Of a DNA stretch of 39,551 nt, positions 26,141-34,130 are shown in pieces. The DNA lies in the NCBI GenBank assembly GCA_031257565.1, contig JAIROL010000036.1, positions 1 through 39,551 on the forward strand. Reading direction: 5' to 3'. How positions within the stretch are numbered: position 1 is the stretch's first letter; each line of letters opens with the position of its first letter. The stretch is from Tannerella sp. Its GTDB lineage: Bacteria > Bacteroidota > Bacteroidia > Bacteroidales > Tannerellaceae. The notes under the pieces are model-generated. The model was not told the origin of the DNA. It did not search any database and worked only from the letters and a program-made list of their open reading frames with translations. The translations under genes and the position numbers were made by a program.

Positions 26141-27187
26141 TCAGGGCAAACAAACCAGTTTATAACCAACCCCCTTGATTGAAACAATTTGAATAGAGGC
26201 GTCTTTCTTCAAGTATTTACGTAATGTAGTAATATATGTATCAAGACTGCGGGAGTATATAGCCCCATTACTGCCCCAGTTTTCTTCCAGAAGGGCGCTA
26301 CGCTCGACCACCTTGCCGCATTGCATACATAGCCTGTACAAAATCGAATTTTCTTTTTTATTCAACTGAATCGACTCTCCGAATCCATGTAATTCGTTCT
26401 TTGCCGGATTAAAATGATATTGTCCGATAGAAAATAGATGATCGACGCCATTTTCGGATGAAGTCTCCGAATGATTCGCCGATAATTCGGGGTAACGATT
26501 TTTTTCCTTTATCCGTTTAGCATATAAAATATACAAACAAACGACTAAAACAGCTATCATGAACACTGAGAAAATGAGTGTTCCCGCCATACGCCGGAAT
26601 ATAATTTCCGGCTCTAACAACAAAACCGCGCGTAAAACTTCCTTGTCGGAGATTTCCAAAACAACCGTTGTTTCCGGATTGGCTTTTGGCTGCTTTTTAT
26701 CCGGCAACAGGGACGAATCGAGAACTTCTCCGGAGAATACGTCAAACCGTTCCACTACAAAATACGCCGGAATATCCTTGTCATGCAGCATTCCGGCAAA
26801 CAGGTCGGCCAGGCAGTAAATATTCATCGGAGTGATATGTTCCCGCAGATCAACAAACACACGGTTAATAACGCTTTCGATCGAATGTCCCGACAAATTA
26901 TTATAGACAATGGTATCCGGCTCGGGACACCGGCGTATGATCTGCACCTCTTCTGCCCTGCAGCTCTCTATTGTCACAGCTCCCGGATTTACGATATCCG
27001 CAAAAGGTATACGGTAAGTCTGTTCTTTCTGATACGCCTGCCCGAACGCATCCTTCGCTTCAATCATTAATTGACTGCGGTTTAACTGATATACATTATA
27101 TATCCATACAGATTCCAATATCAGTACGGAAACAATCCCTGTTAAAGTAAACAGAAGATAGCGGACGTCTCTTTGGGATGAACTCAT
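26141..27187 (-). CDS. Membrane-anchored OmpR-type winged-helix regulator with a periplasmic sensor region
   Basis: 348 residues from the ATG at 27187; an in-frame ATG at 27283 would add a 32-residue basic/hydrophobic extension and cannot be excluded. Order: transmembrane helix 1 (about 11-30), an extracytoplasmic region (about 31-198), transmembrane helix 2 (about 201-223), a linker, and an OmpR/PhoB-type DNA-binding domain (about 252-346, with FNPAKNELHGFG, a helix SRSLDTYITTLRKYL and the wing VSIKGVGYKL). The sensor part resembles that of Bacteroidota two-component kinases of the RprX type, but no kinase or receiver domain is present. It is therefore probably a one-component transmembrane regulator with ToxR-like logic but the DNA-binding domain at the C-terminus. 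Its targets are unknown; the TonB receptor pair at 28144-32541 is the nearest candidate. Confidence 0.85.
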   Translation of the reverse strand: MSSSQRDVRYLLFTLTGIVSVLILESVWIYNVYQLNRSQLMIEAKDAFGQAYQKEQTYRIPFADIVNPGAVTIESCRAEEVQIIRRCPEPDTIVYNNLSGHSIESVINRVFVDLREHITPMNIYCLADLFAGMLHDKDIPAYFVVERFDVFSGEVLDSSLLPDKKQPKANPETTVVLEISDKEVLRAVLLLEPEIIFRRMAGTLIFSVFMIAVLVVCLYILYAKRIKEKNRYPELSANHSETSSENGVDHLFSIGQYHFNPAKNELHGFGESIQLNKKENSILYRLCMQCGKVVERSALLEENWGSNGAIYSRSLDTYITTLRKYLKKDASIQIVSIKGVGYKLVCLP

Positions 27188-27366
27188 ATACCTTTTACTA
27201 AAAAACTTACGCAAAACTCGAATCTTCCAAGCGCATGAAATAAAAATCAAGACCACCCTTGTCGCGCCTACTTCCGTACTCAAGGTACAAACGCTATCTT
27301 TGCAGCTTTATTGAAATTAATTATAATATCAAAGATTATGAACAAATGAAGCGATCTTGACGTGCA

Positions 27367-27396
27367 CAAAGATAGCGCAAGTTGAGAGCAATACAA
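27367..27396 (-). promoter_or_regulatory. Promoter upstream of the membrane winged-helix regulator
   Basis: On the minus strand, TTG at 27396-27394 and TATCTTTG at 27374-27367 are spaced by 19 bases. Transcription would start near 27360, giving a leader of about 75 or 170 bases depending on which ATG (27283 or 27187) is used. Confidence 0.6.
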
Positions 27397-27519
27397 AATA
27401 AGTCTTACTTATTTTTATTGCCGAAACGCCGCCTGTCTTCATTTCTTGAATAAAGTTACTATGTTTGTAACGTAAAACAAAAAGATTGTGTGTTATTATT
27501 CGAAAAGTCGCAGATAACA

Positions 27520-27880
27520 ACAAAGAAAAAAGAAGGCGTAATTACGGATACATTCCAGCCGGTTGCCGTGATGGTCGGAACTCTGATATAGACGCACAGG
27601 GTCGTTTTCGGTCAGTGGCGAGAGGATTTTGAGGTCGGAAGCCTGTAGCGCTTTCGATTTTGTGCTGACAGGTTCGTTTGGCGAAGCGGCGTATGCCCCG
27701 CGACTGACAAACAGCCAGCCCTCGCTTCCGGTAAACAGCACGCCGTTTGGCTTTTCGGAAGAATCGGTAACGCCGGTAACAATTACTCCGTTATCATACG
27801 CCATTCGAGTTTCGTAATGTCCATGTACGTCCCACAGCCCTGAACCGGGTTTTGGAAACGGAAATCTATACATAATCAGC
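27520..27880 (-). pseudogene. C-terminal fragment of a Gfo/Idh/MocA-family oxidoreductase
   Basis: A minus-strand open frame (27496-27906) includes GLWDVHGHYETRMAYDNGV, VLFTGSEGWLFVSRG and YQSSDHHGNRLECIRN. These are consecutive conserved segments of the C-terminal half of Gfo/Idh/MocA oxidoreductases found in Bacteroidota. The NAD-binding N-terminal two-thirds are missing and the frame runs into unrelated hydrophobic sequence right after ECIRN, so this is a truncated remnant of about 110 codons. No promoter or sensible start was found. Confidence 0.72.
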
Positions 27881-28143
27881 AATGCCAAAAATGATTGCCT
27901 TCGCAAATGTTTTCCAAATCCATAAACAGGCTACGGAACAAAATTATATGAAAACCTTACGATTTCCAAGCGCGTGCAATGAATTTTTTTACAGAGGAAA
28001 GGGTCTCCTTTCGCGGTGGTATCCTGATACATTATATTTTCGAAACATAACCGTAACAAAAACACAAAACAACCTTAATATTTTCGTCATCATATCTTAA
28101 TAAAACCGAATGACATTTGCAGAGCGAACATTAAAAACAAATT
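27881..28143 (+). other. Leader region of the TonB-dependent receptor gene
   Basis: AT-rich, no convincing gene. The best promoter candidate is GACATTTG at 28112-28119, one base off the TAnnTTTG consensus and without a clear -33 TTG. Expression may therefore depend on an activator or alternative sigma factor. Nothing else was recognised. Confidence 0.4.
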
Positions 28144-30936
28144 ATGACAAAAAGATTGTTTTGGTTATCTGCTTTTATTCTGATTGTTTCTTATGCATCC
28201 AAAAGCTTCTCACAAGAAACCGTCTCTGTTTATGGGACGATCATTGATAAAGAACTTCATGAACCGCTTTCCGGCGCTACCGTTCGGATAAGTGGTACGA
28301 CAAACGGAGCAATCGCCGACATAGACGGACATTTTGAACTTAACGGATTAAAAAAGGGATCCTGTAAATTCATCATATCGTATGTCGGATACAGCGCTCA
28401 AACCTTAGATCTAAATGTAAATGACAACACTGAGCTATTCATATCTCTTGAACCCGATAATCGGCAACTAAGCGAAGTAACCGTAGTCGCTCAAGTAAAA
28501 AGGAACACGGAAACAGCCCTCATCAGCCAACAAAAAAACAGTCTGGTCGTGCAGACAGGTATTTCCGCACAGCATATAACAAAAACGCAGGATCGTGACG
28601 CTTCTGAAGTTATACGGCGCGTACCTGGCGTCAGTATAATCGAAGAAAAATTCGTGATGGTACGCGGATTATCCCAGAGATACAATAATGTTTGGATAAA
28701 TAACAATGCCGTTCCAAGCAGTGAAGCTGATTCACGCGCATTTTCGTTCGATATCATTCCTTCTTCACAGTTAGATAATATGCTCATCGTGAAGTCTCCG
28801 GCGCCGGAGTTTCCAGCCGATTTTACCGGAGGCTTTATCCTGATTAATACAAAAGATATTCCGGAAGAAAACTCCTTCCATGTCTCTATCGGAGGAAGCA
28901 TAAACGACCAGACTCGCTTCAATGATTTCCTGTATAGCGAAGGAAGCCGAACAGACTTCATCGGTTTCGATAACGGTTTCCGCAGTTTGCAGGGAGGTAT
29001 AAACAGTAGCCTTAAGCCCATTGCCGGAAATGGCATCGATTTGTTAAACAACGGATTTAATAACGATTGGACTGTTAAAAACAAAAAACCTTTAGCGAAT
29101 ATAAGCCTTAACACAAATTTCAGCCATCGTTACAAAACCAAAAGCGGCAACATGTTTGCGATTATGGGAGCGGCAAACTATAACAACAGTTACAAAACCG
29201 CTTTAAATATGAAAAATTCACTTTTCGGAGCTTACGATACGACCCATGATAAATCAAACTATCTCCGTAAAAGTACAGACGATCAGTATAATCGCCATGT
29301 ACGTGCAGGAGCTATGCTAAACCTGACATTTGTTCCGGTAAACGGGAACAGCCGCTACGAATTGAAAAACATATTCAACCAGCTCGGCAGAGACCGCTAT
29401 ACTTACCGTCGCGGCATTAGCGCCCAGAGCGATCAGGAAGAGAGCGCAGAATATTATTACGCCAGCCGCACGACATACAATGGCCAGCTTACCGGCAAGT
29501 ATACGCTCGATAACGAAAGCAAGCTGGACTGGAGCGCAGGGTATTCTTATGCAAACCGTAATATGCCGGACAGAAAGCGTTACCTGATCAATGACGCCGC
29601 CGAAGAAGGAAAGCTCGGACTTTCCACGGCAAATGATATCAACAGAGAGTTTTCCAGGCTCGATGAACATATATTCTCTGCCAATGCGGATTATCAATTT
29701 GATTTTTCATTAAGCTCGCTGACGCCTGCGTTAAAAACGGGGCTTTACAGTGAATACCGTACTCGCGATTACAACGCCAGAATGTTCATTTACAACTGGA
29801 ATACTTCCGAAAACAACCTGCCGTCGGGTTTCAAATATATGAGTATCCCGAATGAACTACTACAGAAAAAATACTATGGCGCAGACGGGCTTTATCTGCT
29901 CGAAAAAATAAAGTGGAGTAATAACTACAGCGGAGATAATCTCCTGGCTACAGGTTATCTTGGAGTAAATCTTCCGGTAGAAAAGTTCAATGCTTATGCC
30001 GGCATACGTTTTGAACACAATGAAATGAAACTCATAAGCAACGCCAAAGATTATGAAAAAAGTCCGAAAAATACCTGTTATACATACAATGATTTTTTTC
30101 CGTCGCTCAACGCCATTTATAAAATAAGTGAAAAGCAACAATTCCGGTTATCCTGCGGTCGCACGACAAACCGTCCGGAATTTCGTGAAGTGTCGCCATC
30201 CGTATTTTATGATTTCGATCTGGCAAGTAACGTGCAAGGCAATTATAATCTTAAATCAGCTTATATCGATAACATAGACTTCGGATACGAGTATTATCCG
30301 TCCAACGGGGAAATGATTATCTTATCTGCATTTTACAAGCATTTCAAAAATCCGATCGAGTGGACATACACCGTAAACGGCGGTACGGACCTCACCTACT
30401 CTTATGTAAACGCAAATGCCGCCAATAATTACGGAATTGAAATCGACATTCGTAAAAACCTTGACTTCATCGGCTTGCGCAACCTGAGTTGGAATTTCAA
30501 CGGGGCGCTAATAAAAAGTAAAGTAAAATTCGAAGATCGCTCAAAAGAACAAGACCGCCCTATGCAAGGACAATCGCCCTATCTTATCAATACAGGATTC
30601 TTTTATCAGCTCCCGGAAAAAGGCTGGAATGCATCCATCTTATATAACCGTATCGGAAAACGTATCGTAGGGGTCGGTCGCAGCATGGGATCCGAAGGAG
30701 ACAAAGCAAATATTCCCGATTCATACGAAATGCCGAGAAACGCCATCGACATAAACATATCAAAGAAATTCAACAACAATGTAGAAGTGAAATTCGCCGT
30801 TCGCGATTTACTTGCAGAAAAAATATCATTCAAACAATTTGAAAAAACAGACAAAGGTGAAATTGAACAAATAATGCGCCAGTACAGTCCGGGACGCGAC
30901 TTCAGTTTAAGTATCAGCTATTATTTTCAGGAATAA
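28144..30936 (+). CDS. TonB-dependent outer-membrane receptor (carboxypeptidase-regulatory-like N-domain)
   Basis: 930 residues. A signal peptide (ending SKSFSQ) is followed by a CarboxypepD_reg-like domain (about 28-115; YGTIIDKELHEPLSGATVRI, ISYVGYSAQTL). The plug domain follows (about 145-245; DASEVIRRVPGVSIIEE, VMVRGLSQRYNNVWINN, ADFTGGFILINTKD), then a 22-stranded-type barrel ending in FSLSISYYFQE with terminal aromatic strands. It imports a substrate across the outer membrane using TonB energy. It is not a SusC: it is shorter and lacks a SusD neighbour. The downstream lipoprotein gene starts 66 bases later and is probably its surface partner. The substrate is unknown. Confidence 0.9.
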   Translation: MTKRLFWLSAFILIVSYASKSFSQETVSVYGTIIDKELHEPLSGATVRISGTTNGAIADIDGHFELNGLKKGSCKFIISYVGYSAQTLDLNVNDNTELFISLEPDNRQLSEVTVVAQVKRNTETALISQQKNSLVVQTGISAQHITKTQDRDASEVIRRVPGVSIIEEKFVMVRGLSQRYNNVWINNNAVPSSEADSRAFSFDIIPSSQLDNMLIVKSPAPEFPADFTGGFILINTKDIPEENSFHVSIGGSINDQTRFNDFLYSEGSRTDFIGFDNGFRSLQGGINSSLKPIAGNGIDLLNNGFNNDWTVKNKKPLANISLNTNFSHRYKTKSGNMFAIMGAANYNNSYKTALNMKNSLFGAYDTTHDKSNYLRKSTDDQYNRHVRAGAMLNLTFVPVNGNSRYELKNIFNQLGRDRYTYRRGISAQSDQEESAEYYYASRTTYNGQLTGKYTLDNESKLDWSAGYSYANRNMPDRKRYLINDAAEEGKLGLSTANDINREFSRLDEHIFSANADYQFDFSLSSLTPALKTGLYSEYRTRDYNARMFIYNWNTSENNLPSGFKYMSIPNELLQKKYYGADGLYLLEKIKWSNNYSGDNLLATGYLGVNLPVEKFNAYAGIRFEHNEMKLISNAKDYEKSPKNTCYTYNDFFPSLNAIYKISEKQQFRLSCGRTTNRPEFREVSPSVFYDFDLASNVQGNYNLKSAYIDNIDFGYEYYPSNGEMIILSAFYKHFKNPIEWTYTVNGGTDLTYSYVNANAANNYGIEIDIRKNLDFIGLRNLSWNFNGALIKSKVKFEDRSKEQDRPMQGQSPYLINTGFFYQLPEKGWNASILYNRIGKRIVGVGRSMGSEGDKANIPDSYEMPRNAIDINISKKFNNNVEVKFAVRDLLAEKISFKQFEKTDKGEIEQIMRQYSPGRDFSLSISYYFQE

Positions 30937-31002
30937 CATCACACTCTCCGAGATAACAATACAATACAAAACATCTCATTATTCATTATTAATTATAAAA
31001 AA

Positions 31003-32541
31003 ATGAAAACAAAAAGAATTATCAATTGTGCATTAGCAATCGCTATTATTTACGGATTTGCAGCTTGCAGCGATAACGACGACGATCCCCAAACAGAAGG
31101 GAGCGACTATGTGTTTGGTACGGACAGTCACGGACATACGACATGCGACCATCTGCTATTTGACGCAAACGGAAAGGAGACTCCGCAGGGAACTGTAATT
31201 GGTAACGGAGAACAAAATTTCTCCTTCGTCGGAATACAAACCCTCAAAAAAGGCGTCTACATGCTAAAAGGATGGGTTTATATAGCAAGCGGGGCAACGC
31301 TAACCATTGAAGAAGGAACCGTAATCAAAGGCGATAAACAAACACAGGCAGCATTAATTGTCGAACCCGGAGGAAAACTGATCGCTAAAGGGACGGCAAG
31401 CTCGCCCATTACGTTTACCTCAAACCAGCCGAAAGGATCGCGTAAACCAGGCGACTGGGGAGGGCTCATCATGTGCGGAAAAGCTCCTAACAACCAGAAT
31501 AACGACCAGCAAATCGAAGGCGGACCACGCACGCGCTATGGAGGCACGGATGCCGCCGATAACTCCGGGATTCTGAGCTACGTCCGCGTGGAATTTGCCG
31601 GATACCCGTTTCAAACGGATAAAGAGATCAATGGCGTCACATTTGGCTCTGTCGGTAATGGAACACAGATAGATCATGTACAGGTTTCTTACTCAAACGA
31701 CGATTCTTTTGAATGGTTCGGAGGAACCGTAAACTGTAAATATCTCGTTACATATAAAGGTTGGGATGATGATTTCGACACAGACAACGGTTTCTGCGGA
31801 AAAATCCAGTTCGGACTGGTGATCCGTGATCCTAAAATTGCCGACGTCTCACAATCTAATGGTTTAGAATCAGACAACTGCGCCGACGGCTCTACCGTCA
31901 GCCCTTATACGACAACCATACTCAGCAATATCACAATCATAGGCCCGGCAGGACGAGATAACTTTGAAAATACGGATGACTATATCAATGGAGGAGAATA
32001 TAATCCAAACAATGGTTCCGCACTGGGCAAGTTCCAGGCGGCCATGCAAATACGCCGTTCAAGCCGCTTAAGTTGCTTCAATTCTGTCGCTATAGGTTTC
32101 CCCATTGGCTTGATACTGGACGGAGAAAGGGGTAACGCTCCTTCGGAAGCAGAGTCAGGAAACCTGAAACTGCAGAATATCTGGTTTGCCGGTATGGATA
32201 TTACGTGTTCCGACGCCAATAAACGTTATACGGATGATCTTTATGATGCAGCCAATAAAATAGTTATTGATGCAAACTCCCCCTCTTTTTCCACAACATT
32301 TTTCCTGTCGCAAACCGGCAATGCCGTAAAAGAAATCCATGAGCTCAACTTCTCGAATGCATACAATGTCGGTGCAAACTATATGCCCAATGCGGGAAGT
32401 CCGGTCTTAACGGCCGCCTCTTTTTCTGACAACCTGTTAAGCAGTGGCTTCGATAAGGTTAATTATATAGGCGCATTCAATGCAAACGATAACTGGCTCG
32501 AAGGATGGACCAATTTCGATCCGAACAATACAGATTATTAA
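31003..32541 (+). CDS. Surface lipoprotein with beta-helix-like repeats, partner of the TonB receptor
   Basis: 512 residues. The signal peptide ends in a lipobox (GFAAC, Cys22) followed by acidic SDNDDDP, fitting lipid anchoring and, in Bacteroidota, export to the cell surface. A His/Cys cluster follows (DSHGHTTCDH: His43, His45, Cys48, His50). The remainder reads as a right-handed parallel beta-helix-like protein with short Gly/Asn turns (YIASGATLTIEEGTVIKG, ALIVEPGGKLIAKGT, PGDWGGLIMCGKAP). Proteins with this 'W-V-Y-I-A-x-G-A-x-L-T-I-E-x-G-T' pattern are often encoded beside a TonB receptor. A ligand-capture role is inferred; the His/Cys cluster makes a metal or metal complex worth testing. 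A terminator hairpin lies downstream. Confidence 0.82.
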   Translation: MKTKRIINCALAIAIIYGFAACSDNDDDPQTEGSDYVFGTDSHGHTTCDHLLFDANGKETPQGTVIGNGEQNFSFVGIQTLKKGVYMLKGWVYIASGATLTIEEGTVIKGDKQTQAALIVEPGGKLIAKGTASSPITFTSNQPKGSRKPGDWGGLIMCGKAPNNQNNDQQIEGGPRTRYGGTDAADNSGILSYVRVEFAGYPFQTDKEINGVTFGSVGNGTQIDHVQVSYSNDDSFEWFGGTVNCKYLVTYKGWDDDFDTDNGFCGKIQFGLVIRDPKIADVSQSNGLESDNCADGSTVSPYTTTILSNITIIGPAGRDNFENTDDYINGGEYNPNNGSALGKFQAAMQIRRSSRLSCFNSVAIGFPIGLILDGERGNAPSEAESGNLKLQNIWFAGMDITCSDANKRYTDDLYDAANKIVIDANSPSFSTTFFLSQTGNAVKEIHELNFSNAYNVGANYMPNAGSPVLTAASFSDNLLSSGFDKVNYIGAFNANDNWLEGWTNFDPNNTDY

Positions 32542-32587
32542 ACTACATCTTTACTGCACAGTCTCATTCATAGAAAATGATAAAAAA

Positions 32588-32616
32588 CCGTATGCCGTGA
32601 GGCATGCGGCTTTTTT
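32588..32616 (+). terminator. Rho-independent terminator after the beta-helix lipoprotein gene
   Basis: CCGTATGCC (32588-32596) pairs with GGCATGCGG (32601-32609) over a GTGA loop, with one G-U pair, followed by C and six T residues. An A-rich run on the other side makes it potentially bidirectional. Confidence 0.88.
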
Positions 32617-32687
32617 AGTTCGGGCAGCTTATATCGCATAACCATGCGCTTAGACCTGCCGGATAATAAAAAACACCATCCGATTAT

Positions 32688-32838
32688 CCACGCAAATGAA
32701 GTTATTGCCGCAGCCGTATATTCGCCAACTCCTTTCAATGCAGGAATATCGCTATATTGCATCGGAAAATCGCCATTATGATGCGATACAATATATCCGG
32801 GCCGCTTCATGCAAATCCCGAGCACGGGAATAAATGAC
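32688..32838 (-). pseudogene. mutY: Internal fragment of adenine DNA glycosylase MutY, frameshifted
   Basis: Minus-strand reading gives YSRARDLHEAAR in one frame and then, after a frameshift near 32800, YIVSHHNGDFP, SDIPALKGVGEYTAAAIT and SFAW in another. These are consecutive conserved MutY segments around the helix-hairpin-helix. The flanking catalytic and iron-sulfur regions are absent: the fragment ends abruptly after SFAW at 32688 and starts against the stop of the neighbouring gene at 32841. MutY removes A opposite 8-oxoG; this copy cannot work. Whether an intact copy exists elsewhere is unknown. Confidence 0.75.
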
Positions 32839-32840
32839 TC

Positions 32841-33230
32841 CTACTTGCGCCTTGTTTTCTCTATATGGCAACGAATTACCGAATCGATAATCAACAGGAA
32901 TAACGCTAATATTCCGATATATGCGCTAAGCGCAAAGGATTGTGATCTGAATATATTAAAATCAGGCTTGGGAAATGACCATGTGTGCGGCTCTATCTTC
33001 GGAAAGTCAAATGATATCCCCATACTATAAAGGGTAAACGCGCAAACGGCTAACATCGCCACTACTCCTGCGACATAGCCGGAAAAATCCAGATACCTCC
33101 GTTTTTTTTCACGTATTTTTACTTCCTTTCGTATTTTGAGCATAGCCTTTTCGTTGAAGCCAAACGGCAATACTTCGTCCGGTATTCCGGCAAACAAACT
33201 GCGCATGATATCTTTATCCTTTGGTTCCAT
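32841..33230 (-). CDS. Probable membrane anti-sigma factor or ECF-associated membrane protein
   Basis: 129 residues, no named family recognised. The N-terminal part is charged (MEPKDKDIMRSLFAGIP, KIRKEVKIREKKRR), followed by two transmembrane helices (YVAGVVAMLAVCAFTLYSMG and AYIGILALFLLIIDSVI) around a short extracytoplasmic Pro/Phe-rich loop. It starts two bases after the stop of the ECF sigma gene, the typical position of an anti-sigma factor. A zinc-finger (ZAS) His-Cys motif is not visible, so the assignment is contextual. Confidence 0.6.
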   Translation of the reverse strand: MEPKDKDIMRSLFAGIPDEVLPFGFNEKAMLKIRKEVKIREKKRRYLDFSGYVAGVVAMLAVCAFTLYSMGISFDFPKIEPHTWSFPKPDFNIFRSQSFALSAYIGILALFLLIIDSVIRCHIEKTRRK

Positions 33231-33232
33231 AA

Positions 33233-33790
33233 TTATACTCTTTCCATACTCCTTATTAATATAAGTAACTTTTTACGGATACGGAATATTTTTGTTTTTA
33301 TATTCGTTTCCGTTAGTCCGGCGATAAACGCAATATCTTCCATCGACTTATTATCCTTATAGAAAAGCGTAATCATCGCCCGTTCTTCAGGAGGTAATTG
33401 CTCCAACGCCCGATTCAGATAAACGATACGCATATCGGCGTCCGTATCTTCAAAAATTGTTTCATCGGGATCATCCGGCACATTCGACAACATCGCCTCA
33501 TCTAACGGTATAAACTCCCTTACCCTTTTACGTGTTGTAGAAATCGCGACGTTATAGGCAATACGATAAATCCATGTCGAAAAACTACTATCCCCACGAA
33601 ATGACGAGAGCGAGCTAAAGGCTTTCACAAACACGTCCTGCGCCAGTTCTTCCGCATCTTCGCGACCGCCGACAATTTTAACAATCAAGGCAAACACCTG
33701 CTTGCCGTATCTTTCCAGCAAAGGTGCAAAACTATCAGTCTCTCCTGCAAGGACCTTCTCAATGTAATAATTGTCAGACAGCCTTTCCAT
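33233..33790 (-). CDS. ECF-type RNA polymerase sigma factor (sigma-70 family)
   Basis: 185 residues. Region 2 is clear (YGKQVFALIVKIVGGREDAEELAQDVFVKAF, here split: core GREDAEELAQDVFVKAF, then FSTWIYRIAYNVAIS), followed by a variable acidic linker and region 4 with its helix-turn-helix (LPPEERAMITLFY, SMEDIAFIAGLTETNIKTKI, FRIRKKL). It directs RNA polymerase to a specific regulon. The downstream membrane protein is a likely controller. It is not the FecI/FecR arrangement common beside SusC genes, since no FecR domain is present. The adjacent SusCD pair is a possible but unproven target. Confidence 0.9.
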   Translation of the reverse strand: MERLSDNYYIEKVLAGETDSFAPLLERYGKQVFALIVKIVGGREDAEELAQDVFVKAFSSLSSFRGDSSFSTWIYRIAYNVAISTTRKRVREFIPLDEAMLSNVPDDPDETIFEDTDADMRIVYLNRALEQLPPEERAMITLFYKDNKSMEDIAFIAGLTETNIKTKIFRIRKKLLILIRSMERV

Positions 33791-34041
33791 TCTATCCGTA
33801 TAGACGCGCCTCCTGCAAAAAGGTTACAACTGCACGACGACAAAAATAATAAATAATACGTAACTATTGTCTGTCCGAAAACTCCACTTTATTGGAAGCT
33901 GTGTTAATTTATTGTAAGTTGCGTTAATAAATGTAAATGCGATGACAGCCTTTTTCCGCTTTTTTGGGTATAAAATATCGTCCTGCCTCCAAAAATAGTT
34001 ATGAAAGGAGGATCAATTGGTCAGGTGTTCTTCAATTTTTA
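33791..34041. other. Gene-free region between the ECF sigma and susD genes, with a 20-bp tandem repeat
   Basis: No credible ORF. It contains two adjacent 20-base units at 33888-33907 and 33908-33927 that match at 17 of 20 positions (each begins TTTATTG and ends GTTAA). They lie about 100 bases upstream of the sigma gene start on its own strand, so they could be a regulatory site. No standard -7 box was found for the sigma gene; CTTTTTG near 33820 is a weak candidate. Confidence 0.55.
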
Positions 34042-34083
34042 TACCGAAAGACTTTCAATAGAGCTGTTGAAAGCCTTTCGGTA
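34042..34083 (-). terminator. Long hairpin downstream of susD
   Basis: TACCGAAAG (34042-34050) and CTTTCAA (34052-34058) pair with TTGAAAG (34067-34073) and C-TTTCGGTA (34075-34083), giving about 16 pairs with one mismatch and an 8-base loop. It lies 48 bases after the susD stop. There is only a short A/T-rich tail, so it may terminate transcription or protect the 3' end. Confidence 0.7.
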
Positions 34084-34130
34084 AAATAGTCTGGTTCTAC
34101 GGGGTTTTATTGTCCGGGTTAGGGCTAATA

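Noticed and set aside
27293..27300. Plus-strand TATCTTTG promoter-like box
   Set aside because: No -33 element at the right distance and no gene follows on the plus strand; probably chance.
32568..32825. 85-codon minus-strand open frame as a real small gene
   Set aside because: It covers a MutY core motif in one frame, with the preceding MutY motif in another frame; its end reads into the terminator. It is better described as a pseudogene.
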